Part shown: piece after piece, positions 1 to 5,417 of the stretch
Layout: the number at the start of each line of letters is the position of its first letter
Numbering within the stretch: position 1 is the first letter of the stretch
Origin: Clostridiales bacterium
GTDB taxonomy: Bacteria; Bacillota; Clostridia; Peptostreptococcales; Anaerovoracaceae
NCBI GenBank assembly: GCA_012511395.1
Contig: JAAZGD010000051.1
Span: 1 to 10,632, forward strand
DNA: 10,632 nt
Reading direction: 5' to 3'
Program-made: the position numbers and the translations under genes
Notes under the pieces: generated by a model
The model's database searches: none
What the model saw: only the letters and a program-made list of their open reading frames with translations
Told to the model about the DNA's origin: nothing

Positions 1-455
1 AAGCCAATATTCAGCATGTTGGCACAGTACCTTTTCTTTCTGCTTCCCCCTCTTTCATACTCATATGCTATTATGTCAACTTTTTCAGTTTCTCCTGTCA
101 TCTGCCTTTCAATATTCTTAAAGTAGCCATCCTTAAAGTTCCTAATAAAATCATTGCCGCTTCCCAAAGGCATACTGCCTATCTGTACATTATGGGAGTC
201 AAAGAAAGGTATCGCTCCATTAATAATCTCATTTAAGGTACCGTCACCTCCCATGGAAATTATCCTTACAGTTTCACCTTCCTCCGTTCCTTCTAAATAA
301 GAAGCTGTGTACTTCTCAGCATCTCTGTAACTTTCCGTAACATATACATCACACTCCACCTTCAGTTCCTGTGAAGCCTTTTTAATTTTCTCAATAAGAT
401 TTCCGGGTTCCCTGCCCTTTCCGGCAACAGGGTTAAGTATAAACAAATATTTCAT
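1..455 (-). CDS. YegS/DagK-type lipid (diacylglycerol) kinase, N-terminal part, truncated by window edge
   Basis: The first 151 residues are present; the C-terminal half lies beyond the left edge. Visible motifs are those of the DAGK catalytic domain: an N-terminal NPVAGKG (residues 8-14), the nucleotide-binding GGDGTLNE (69-76) and PLGSGNDF (96-103). The family phosphorylates diacylglycerol or related lipids with ATP at the inner face of the membrane; in Firmicutes the DgkB branch recycles diacylglycerol left over from lipoteichoic acid synthesis. Which lipid this one uses cannot be told from the N-terminus. The ATG at 453-455 is preceded by a good ribosome binding site (GGAAAGGGGAG, about 5 nt upstream). 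The gene is divergent from the HD-domain gene at 585, with a 129-bp spacer. Family assignment is firm; the substrate is inferred. Confidence 0.9.
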   Translation of the reverse strand, partial: MKYLFILNPVAGKGREPGNLIEKIKKASQELKVECDVYVTESYRDAEKYTASYLEGTEEGETVRIISMGGDGTLNEIINGAIPFFDSHNVQIGSMPLGSGNDFIRNFKDGYFKNIERQMTGETEKVDIIAYEYERGGSRKKRYCANMLNIG

Positions 456-502
456 GATCACTCCCCTTTCCTAAAGTATGGCCATAAAGCCGGATACAAT
501 AG

Positions 503-531
503 AGTATACTACAAGTATCTCCTTTTATAAA
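503..531 (-). promoter_or_regulatory. Candidate promoter for the lipid kinase
   Basis: Reading the minus strand, TTTATA (526-531) and TATACT (503-508) are separated by 17 bp and lie about 50 nt upstream of the kinase start. The -10 matches 5 of 6 consensus bases and the -35 only 4 of 6. An alternative pairing, TTGTTT (530-535) with TAGTAT (506-511), has an 18-bp spacer. The call is a consensus match only. Confidence 0.3.
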
Positions 532-584
532 ACAATTACTTGTGCTATTATAAAGTCTGCCGGACGAAGAAAGGGTATATAGGA

Positions 585-1076
585 ATGATTAAAGATGATG
601 AGCTTACATTAAAAATGACAGCCTATGAAGAAGGCTGCCCCAAGAGAATACATCACTTTCTAAAGGTCTATGCATTCTCAAACCTTATTGGAACAAAAGA
701 AAATGTAGATATGAAAACCATGGATATATTAAGAACAGCAAGCTTGGTCCATGACATAGGCATTAAGCCAAGCCTAATAAAATATAATGACAGCAAAGGT
801 CCAAACCAGGAGAAAGAAGGCCCGCCTTTAGCAGAAGCCATGCTAAGAGAATTAGACTACCCGGAGGACATCATTAATCGTGTCTCCTTTCTTGTAGGCC
901 ATCACCACACCTATGACAACATAGATAACATAGATTATCAAATTCTTGTAGAAGCAGACTTCTTAGTAAACATCTTTGAAAACAATGTACCTATAGAAAG
1001 AATAAAAGAAATATACGAAAAACATTTCGTCACAGAAACAGGCAAAACTCTTATGCGACAGCTCTATAACATATAA
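585..1076 (+). CDS. HD-domain phosphohydrolase, 163 aa
   Basis: A small stand-alone HD-superfamily metal-dependent hydrolase. The metal ligands are visible in order: His in RIHH (residues 23-24), the His-Asp doublet in LVHDIG (H56, D57), a His cluster GHHHTY (106-108) and a late Asp in LVEADFLVN (D125). This matches the single-domain HD proteins (COG1418-like) that act on nucleotides or other phosphoesters; the substrate is unknown. The frame is open from a TTG at 540, but the ATG at 585 is preferred. It has AAAGGG about 10 nt upstream, and the residues between 540 and 585 look unlike the family. The stop codon lies only 5 nt before the tRNA-Ser, so the two are probably on one transcript. No partner protein gene is adjacent on this strand. 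Confidence 0.85.
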   Translation: MIKDDELTLKMTAYEEGCPKRIHHFLKVYAFSNLIGTKENVDMKTMDILRTASLVHDIGIKPSLIKYNDSKGPNQEKEGPPLAEAMLRELDYPEDIINRVSFLVGHHHTYDNIDNIDYQILVEADFLVNIFENNVPIERIKEIYEKHFVTETGKTLMRQLYNI

Positions 1077-1081
1077 CAAGT

Positions 1082-1170
1082 GGAGGGGTATCGAAGTGGT
1101 CATAACGGGGCTGACTCGAAATCAGTTTGGGAGCAATCCCACGCGGGTTCGAATCCCGCCCCCTCCGCCA
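1082..1170 (+). tRNA. tRNA-Ser (anticodon CGA, reads UCG)
   Basis: This is a complete class II tRNA of 89 nt including an encoded CCA. The acceptor stem GGAGGGG (1082-1088) pairs with CCCCTCC, followed by discriminator G and CCA at 1168-1170. The anticodon loop CTCGAAA is closed by GCTGA/TCAGT and places CGA at 1117-1119. The long variable arm TGGGA-GCAA-TCCCA is typical of serine tRNAs. The T arm is GCGGG-TTCGAAT-CCCGC. The gene follows the HD-domain hydrolase by 5 nt and lies just upstream of a disrupted segment, a setting worth remembering because tRNA genes are common integration sites. No clear repeat of the tRNA 3' end was noticed downstream. Confidence 0.97.
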
Positions 1171-1240
1171 TTTTAAGGATATCGCCTGCTTTTCCATGAT
1201 GTAATAATGATGGTTATATAAACCTTCTGGAGGTAGGCGT

Positions 1241-1522
1241 ATGTCGAAAATTCAAAAATTAATTAGTGGGCTAACGGATCATGATGATAAAAAGACTTAT
1301 GATTATCTAAAGCAACTACAAGAAAAATGCAACTATTCTTCTTGCCTTTATTCCTTCTTTGATATTTTTGTAGAAATGCTTGTTAGTGATAATTCATATC
1401 AAATAGAAAACAAATCTTCTCTTGTGTTAAAAAATTGGTGGCCAAGTAGGACTTCCTCTGATTCTCTATATCAATGCAATCGGCACAATCAAATTATCTT
1501 TATCAAATGCGCTCAGCTTTAA
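1241..1522 (+). pseudogene. 5' fragment of a SufBD-like clostridial protein gene, truncated
   Basis: The start is well formed: GGAGG lies 8 nt before the ATG at 1241. The first roughly 53 residues (MSKIQKLISGLTDHDDKK, a KQLQEK segment, FFDIFVEMLVSDNSY) match from memory the N-terminus of a clostridial family usually annotated as SufBD protein, a repeat-type protein of roughly 200 residues. After DNSY, near position 1400, the family continues with an I-R-T-R-G-type segment. Here it changes abruptly to QIENKSSLVL and low-quality sequence that runs antisense into the tail of the ATPase gene, stopping at 1522 after 93 residues. The reading frame is therefore probably a remnant created when the downstream segment was replaced. 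No 3' half of the gene was recognised up to 2830. Family recognition is moderate; a small independent gene is the alternative. Confidence 0.55.
1429..1445 (-). terminator. Weak candidate terminator for the ATPase gene
   Basis: On the minus strand, about 20 nt after the ATPase stop codon, TTGG-CCA-CCAA is followed by six T residues. The stem is only 4 bp with a 3-nt loop, so the terminator is marginal, but its position directly behind the gene fits. Confidence 0.35.
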
Positions 1523-2695
1523 AGCCATACAAAGCACCGCCCCTGTGCCACGCTTTAGCTGAGATTTCTCAATCACAGAAAACACATTGAGCAGTCTTTT
1601 ATCCGGCGTGATGGTTTTCTTTATTTCAATGGGGTATAGTTTTCCATCGCCCTCCATAAGAAGGTCAATTTCCTTAGTATCCTTATCCCGATAGTAATAG
1701 AGAAAGGCTTCTTTCCCTGCGTTTTGGTAACTTTTTAGTATCTCACTTACGGCATAGTTCTCCAACCATGCGCCATTCATGGCGCCATTCATGGCCGTCT
1801 CAGAATCGCTCCATTTCGTAAGATAGCACACAAGCCCTGTATCGTAAAAATATAGTTTAGGTGTCTTAACCGTGCGCTTTAGCACATTATTGGAATAGGG
1901 ATGCAGATAAAAAACAATTCCCAAAGTTTCCAGTATCCGAAGCCAGTTTTTAGCGGAAATTTGATCAATATCGCAATCATCGGCTATACCCTTAAAATTG
2001 ACCATTTGGGCGGTTCTTGCAGCTACGGCAGTAATAAATCTCAAGAACTTCATGGAATCTATTGTTCCCGAGAGCTCTTTTACATCCCTCTGCAAATAAG
2101 TGCTTATATAGCTTGAGTAGAAAATACTACGCTCCTTATATTGTCCGCTTGCCAAAGCAGGCATCCCTCCTCTAAAAATGCGCCGGAACATATGGGGTGT
2201 TGTAACCTGCGCCACCTCTTTTTGTTTTTCAAGCAATGTATCATAATTTAGCTTGAACTCCGATGGTGCTCCTCCATACATTTCCTGCTGCGACAAGGGG
2301 GAAAGGTGCTATAGTGCAACACGCCCTGCCAAGGATTCATTTACACCATCCAACAGCTTAAATAACTGGGAGCCTGTCAACCAAAAATCTCCCGGCTTAT
2401 GGGTTTTATCAACATGAATTTTGATATAGGGAAAAAGCTCCGGAGCATATTGCACATCATCAATCAGCACAGGAGGCTGATGGAGCTGAAGAAACATCGC
2501 CGGGTCTGTCTTTGCTAGCGTTCTGTTATTGAGATCGTCCAAAGTTACATAGTTGCGGCTACGCCCTTCTTGCTTAGACAACTCTTGCAGCATTGTGGTT
2601 TTCCCCACTTGACTAGGACCTGTAATAAGAATTACAGGGTACTGCGTGTTCAGGCTGAGAAACACTCCTTCCATGCTTCGCTTAATATACTTCAT
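1466..2695 (-). pseudogene. AAA ATPase with C-terminal DUF4143 domain, interrupted by one in-frame TAG
   Basis: Read through one stop codon at 2309-2311, the frame gives about 409 residues, the usual size of the family. The N-terminal part has Walker A GPSQVGKTT (residues 26-34), a Walker B-like VLIDDVQ (76-82; the family normally has DE, here DD), LTGSQ (106-110) and a typical SLAGRV. After the stop the frame continues without a shift into HLSPLSQQEMYGG. The C-terminal DUF4143 region includes NGAMNGAWLENYAVSEI and the PD-(D/E)XK-like pattern KEIDLL...YPIEIKK. These proteins are common, often horizontally moved ATPases of uncertain function, suggested to act as toxin-antitoxin-like or DNA-associated ATPases. 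ATG at 2695 has GGAT upstream. The TAG could be one base change from TTG (Leu), giving V-A-L-L-H-L. Recent inactivation, a sequencing error or suppression are all possible. The 276-residue downstream part could in principle restart at TTG 2296, but no good ribosome binding site was seen. Confidence 0.85.
1772..1795. repeat. Perfect 12-bp tandem direct repeat inside the ATPase gene
   Basis: GCCATTCATGGC occurs twice head to tail (1772-1783 and 1784-1795). In the protein it yields A-M-N-G twice in the segment before the WLENYAVSEI motif. Each unit is itself palindromic (GCCAT-TC-ATGGC). DUF4143 proteins usually carry an N-G-A-M-x-G-A motif here, so the repeat may be chance similarity of adjacent codons and not a recent duplication. 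Confidence 0.6.
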
Positions 2696-2709
2696 ACCTA
2701 CACATCCTT

Positions 2710-2744
2710 TCGGCTAATATATGCCATAACCCTATTTTAGCCGA
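2710..2744. promoter_or_regulatory. Inverted repeat (candidate operator) over the ATPase promoter
   Basis: TCGGCTAA (2710-2717) and TTAGCCGA (2737-2744) are perfect 8-bp inverted arms separated by 19 bp. One arm overlaps the -10 element of the ATPase promoter and the other lies near the start codon, just upstream of the ribosome binding site. The arrangement fits a repressor operator, or a leader hairpin in the transcript. No regulator gene is adjacent, so which protein would bind is unknown. Confidence 0.55.
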
Positions 2745-2762
2745 TAAGATTATTGAAGTCAA
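2734..2762 (-). promoter_or_regulatory. Strong sigma-A-type promoter of the AAA ATPase gene
   Basis: On the minus strand TTGACT (2757-2762) and TAAAAT (2734-2739) are separated by exactly 17 bp and lie about 40 nt upstream of the ATPase ATG. Both hexamers match 5 of 6 consensus bases. The intact promoter in front of a stop-interrupted frame argues that the inactivating change is recent, if it is real. Confidence 0.7.
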
Positions 2763-2830
2763 CGCAACATAGACGATTTATTTGTACACCCTTACTTCTC
2801 GTAAAAAACCTACTTGGTATATCCTTTTTA

Positions 2831-3766
2831 TTAATCAAACATAAAGTTTAGTTGTATTTTTTCTACTGTATCACCATCAAACCAAAATATTAAGGAAGGG
2901 CCCCAGCCTGCATCATTATTGCTGTACCACAAGTAATCACCGTAAAGTCCCCAGTAATCTGTATCAAAGAGCTTTGGATAAGTGTTAATTACATCTTCTC
3001 TTGTCATTCCTACCCTTATGCCGCGGTACGTAGCAACATCAGTACGAGTCGCTTCAATACTGTAAACTCTTGTTACATCTTGTGAGCCGCTGTAATAGCA
3101 AAGCACAGAAAAGCCATCGTACCCTAAGTGAAGCCATTGGCCATCTTCTTCATATATAGGCTCATACTCTTCAAGTACTTCAACTTCCACTTGTTCATTA
3201 AAGAAGTCAGGCTCAGAAAGAGGGCCTACATAATGAGGATAATCATCAAGTGTAAGAGATACTTCTATGTCCATCAAGTTATAGACAACCTCAAGAATTA
3301 TCTGATCAACAGGCTTTGGCTGAGATTTATAAGTTATACCGCATACACCATTAAAAGTGTCTTCAAAAGTACTATGGTCTAATACGATATAGATAGGCTG
3401 GCCTTGTTCCCATATGGGTTTGCCAAGATCATCCTCATATCCTCTCACAATGTAGTACCTGCTGTATCCAACAAGATAACAAATAGCAAGACTCTCTTCT
3501 AATTCCATTTCACCTTCATACTTTATAGTCTCAATTCTAAAGTCATACTCCTGTGGTTCTTCCGGCTCATCAGTAGCTAGGTAAGTGTTGGCACCATAGG
3601 ACTCTTCTTCTTGAAAGTATGAAATTATTAGATCTATTACTTCATCACTTACGTATTCGCTATGAAAGGGATTATCACCTTCATTTTGCACGCCAGAATT
3701 ACAGCCGGCAAAAATCATGGACACCATAATTAATAAAACCAGTAGCACTGTGCCTTTCGATTTCAT
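2831..3766 (-). CDS. Predicted lipoprotein with C-terminal SmpA/BLIP-like segment, 311 aa
   Basis: The protein begins with a lipoprotein signal peptide: MKSKG, a hydrophobic stretch, and the lipobox IFAGC with the acylated Cys at residue 22. It is therefore expected on the outer face of the cytoplasmic membrane. The mature part is strongly acidic (many Glu/Asp, for example EEPQEYD and VEVEVLEEYEPIYEEDG) and rich in Tyr. Near the C-terminus, YRGIRVGMTREDVINTYP followed by aromatic beta-rich sequence resembles the short repeat of SmpA/OmlA and BLIP-fold lipoproteins; this is a weak structural hint, not a function. ATG at 3764-3766 is chosen over the GTG at 3775, because AAGGAG sits 8 nt before the ATG but only 1 nt before the GTG. 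No operon partner is present: the ATPase and rsgA lie on either side with their own promoters. Function unknown. Confidence 0.85.
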   Translation of the reverse strand: MKSKGTVLLVLLIMVSMIFAGCNSGVQNEGDNPFHSEYVSDEVIDLIISYFQEEESYGANTYLATDEPEEPQEYDFRIETIKYEGEMELEESLAICYLVGYSRYYIVRGYEDDLGKPIWEQGQPIYIVLDHSTFEDTFNGVCGITYKSQPKPVDQIILEVVYNLMDIEVSLTLDDYPHYVGPLSEPDFFNEQVEVEVLEEYEPIYEEDGQWLHLGYDGFSVLCYYSGSQDVTRVYSIEATRTDVATYRGIRVGMTREDVINTYPKLFDTDYWGLYGDYLWYSNNDAGWGPSLIFWFDGDTVEKIQLNFMFD

Positions 3767-3787
3767 ATCACACACTCCTTAAATGCC

Positions 3788-3800
3788 ATTATATATACCA
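3788..3800 (-). promoter_or_regulatory. Candidate extended -10 promoter of the lipoprotein gene
   Basis: On the minus strand TGGTATATAAT lies about 25 nt upstream of the lipoprotein start. It offers both an extended -10 reading (TGG TATATA, 3792-3800) and a consensus TATAAT (3788-3793). No good -35 is visible at the expected distance. Confidence 0.4.
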
Positions 3801-3844
3801 CTCTATCGAAATTAAGTATATCCTAGGCACCGTATTTTAACAAC

Positions 3845-3859
3845 GTACAGCCATTGTAC
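3845..3859. repeat. Small inverted repeat in the lipoprotein/rsgA spacer
   Basis: GTACA (3845-3849) and TGTAC (3855-3859) form 5-bp inverted arms around GCCAT. The repeat lies upstream of the lipoprotein promoter region, between the divergent lipoprotein and rsgA genes. It could be an operator, but arms this short also arise by chance. Confidence 0.3.
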
Positions 3860-3912
3860 CTTATACAACCCTATCCATTTAACAGATTTTCAAATTCACC
3901 TTTATAAATAAA

Positions 3913-3941
3913 TTTCTTGGTTATATCTTGAGTGCTATAAT
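3913..3941 (+). promoter_or_regulatory. Extended -10 promoter for rsgA
   Basis: A perfect TATAAT at 3936-3941 is preceded by TGC, giving the extended form TGCTATAAT, with TTTCTT (3913-3918) at 17 bp as a poor -35. Transcription would begin near 3948. This puts the open frame's first TTG (3928) upstream of the transcript and supports the internal start at 4000. Confidence 0.6.
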
Positions 3942-3999
3942 TAATCAAGAAGCATGGGGAGTATTCCGGACATGTACTTTTAGAAAGGATTTAAAAACG

Positions 4000-5076
4000 T
4001 TGAATATAAATTTAAAGGATTATGGGCTTAATGAACGCTTTGAACAAGAAGCAACTATGTATGATGGTCTGTTCCTTGCAAGAGTATCAGAGCAGCATCG
4101 TGAATTATATAAAGTAATCAGTGAAAGTGGCGAAATTGATGCCGGTATTTCAGGCAGATTCTCTTATGATGTACAAGACCCCATCAGCCTGCCTGCCGTA
4201 GGAGATTGGGTGATAATTGACAGGCCCGACGGTAGCTTTGGCAACGCTGTCATTCATCATGTGCTGACTCGTAAAAGTGTTATAGCAAGACAGTCCGCCG
4301 GGACTATAAACACCGGCCAGGTAATAGCATCCAACATTGACACTATCTTCATCTGCATGTCACTGAATGCAGATTTTAACTTAAGAAGGATTGAACGATA
4401 CTTAACAATTGCATGGGACAGCATGGCTGCTCCCGTCATCCTTCTCACGAAATCCGATCTGTGCCATGATTTGCCCCATATGTTGGATGAAATCTCATCC
4501 GTAAGCATGGGTGTTGATGTCATAACCTGCTCTTCTGAAAATGAATACGGCTTTGACAGAATTAAAGCATATCTGGGCCAAGGCAAAACCATTGCCTTTG
4601 TAGGTTCTTCCGGTGTGGGCAAGTCCACACTGATTAATCGCCTTATGGGAAAAGATGTTCTTTTAACAAAAAGTATACGTGAAGATGATGGTAGAGGAAG
4701 ACATGCCACAACTCATCGTCAGCTGCTTTTAGTCCCTGGTGGCGGTATCGTTATTGACACCCCAGGTATGAGGGAGCTACAGATTTACACAGGCAACCTG
4801 TCAAAAACCTTCGAAGATATTGAAGAAATCGCCACCCGGTGCAAATTCAAAAATTGTACTCACGAAACAGAACCGTGTTGCGCCATAAGAGAAGCAATTG
4901 AAAATGGCAGACTGTCAAGAAAACGTTTTGAAAACTATCAAAAATTGCAACGAGAAGTATCATACTCTGCATTGAATTACCGACAGCTGGAAAATGAGAA
5001 AATAAACAGAATGTTTGGCGGTAAAGATGAAATGAAACGCATGAAGGATTATGTTAAAAAACGAAACAACAGATAA
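4000..5076 (+). CDS. rsgA: Ribosome small-subunit-dependent GTPase A (RsgA/YjeQ/YloQ family), 358 aa
   Basis: RsgA is a late-stage 30S maturation GTPase. All hallmarks of the circularly permuted family are visible. An N-terminal OB-fold region (about 1-95) includes LPAVGDWV. G4 (TKSD, 150-153) precedes G1 (GSSGVGKST, 202-210) and G3 (DTPG, 253-256). A zinc-binding site uses C281, C286, H288 and C293 in CKFKNCTHETEPC. The tail is basic. The frame is open from TTG 3928, but TTG 4000 is preferred: it has AAAGGA about 10 nt upstream, the sequence from LNINLKDYGLNERFE matches family N-termini, and a likely promoter lies at 3913-3941. The length fits the longer, about 350-residue clostridial RsgA paralogs better than the short B. 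subtilis form (about 300), so a second rsgA elsewhere in the genome is possible. The gene stands alone and ends in a strong terminator. Confidence 0.93.
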   Translation: MNINLKDYGLNERFEQEATMYDGLFLARVSEQHRELYKVISESGEIDAGISGRFSYDVQDPISLPAVGDWVIIDRPDGSFGNAVIHHVLTRKSVIARQSAGTINTGQVIASNIDTIFICMSLNADFNLRRIERYLTIAWDSMAAPVILLTKSDLCHDLPHMLDEISSVSMGVDVITCSSENEYGFDRIKAYLGQGKTIAFVGSSGVGKSTLINRLMGKDVLLTKSIREDDGRGRHATTHRQLLLVPGGGIVIDTPGMRELQIYTGNLSKTFEDIEEIATRCKFKNCTHETEPCCAIREAIENGRLSRKRFENYQKLQREVSYSALNYRQLENEKINRMFGGKDEMKRMKDYVKKRNNR

Positions 5077-5120
5077 AAGAGAATAAAACTATGTATGTAA
5101 ATTGATAAACGGAATTATGA

Positions 5121-5160
5121 ATTGACCGAAACATTGATAGGATGTTACGGTCAATTTTTT
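5121..5160 (+). terminator. Strong intrinsic terminator after rsgA
   Basis: ATTGACCG (5121-5128) pairs with CGGTCAAT (5148-5155). An inner stem AACAT/ATGTT (5130-5134 and 5142-5146) is separated from it by one A-A mismatch, and a 7-nt loop closes the hairpin. Six T residues (5155-5160) follow at once. It isolates rsgA from the acyl-CoA dehydrogenase operon. Confidence 0.9.
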
Positions 5161-5228
5161 ATTGCACCTTCATGAAAATATTAATAAGGAATAAGCGAAA
5201 AAATGGAGAGAATCAGTCATTTGAACGG

Positions 5229-5287
5229 TTGTATAAATAGTGGGAAAATTCATACAATTTATCAAGTATTCTGTATACAGCATACAG
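5229..5287. promoter_or_regulatory. Cluster of TGTAT/ATACA half-sites upstream of the acyl-CoA dehydrogenase operon
   Basis: Within 59 bp there are TTGTAT (5229-5234), ATACAA (5252-5257), the perfect 10-bp palindrome CTGTATACAG (5271-5280) and an adjoining CATACAG (5281-5287). The outer pair forms a 6-bp inverted repeat. Such clustered palindromic half-sites suggest binding of a dimeric regulator, but none is encoded nearby and AT-rich chance cannot be excluded. Confidence 0.4.
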
Positions 5288-5357
5288 TAGAAAATGGCGG
5301 AAAAATGTCAAAAATCGCTTGCAATTACACAAGATATGGTGTTTACTGTTATGTGTA

Positions 5358-5375
5358 TCGTTATTTTGTTAACAC
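5358..5375. promoter_or_regulatory. Rex-like operator candidate
   Basis: TCGTTATTTTGTTAACAC matches the redox-sensing repressor Rex consensus TTGTTAANNNNTTAACAA at 11 of 14 defined positions. It overlaps the -35 of the candidate operon promoter. Rex is known to control butyryl-CoA dehydrogenase/etf genes in Clostridia in response to NADH/NAD+, so the placement is sensible. The match is by eye only. Confidence 0.4.
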
Positions 5376-5394
5376 AATATTTTTATGTTAAATA
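5366..5394 (+). promoter_or_regulatory. Candidate promoter of the acyl-CoA dehydrogenase-etfBA operon
   Basis: TTGTTA (5366-5371) and TAAATA (5389-5394) are separated by 17 bp. Transcription would start near 5401, leaving a leader of only about 17 nt, which just accommodates the AAGGAGG at 5407-5412. The short leader makes an additional upstream promoter in the 5170-5360 region possible; no better one was recognised. Confidence 0.4.
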
Positions 5395-5417
5395 TTTAAT
5401 AATATAAGGAGGCTATC

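Noticed and set aside
2296..2309. Frameshift between the two halves of the ATPase
   Set aside because: Codon counting shows both halves are in the same frame; the interruption is a stop codon, not a shift.
2775..2830. Terminator for the lipoprotein gene (ACC-AAGTA-GGT followed by T residues on the minus strand)
   Set aside because: The stem is only 3 bp, too weak to support a call.
4257..4709. 150-aa minus-strand frame opposite rsgA
   Set aside because: It lies wholly antisense to the conserved GTPase domain of rsgA and has no family features; a shadow frame.
5291..5325. Possible sigma-54 (-24/-12) promoter around TGGCGG and TTGC
   Set aside because: The required GG-N10-GC spacing is not met for either GG.
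5203..5391. 62-aa plus-strand frame in the spacer before the acyl-CoA dehydrogenase
   Set aside because: The ribosome binding site is poor (AAGGA 12 nt away), composition is odd with many Cys and Tyr, it overlaps the operator-like repeats and the promoter, and no family resemblance was seen.
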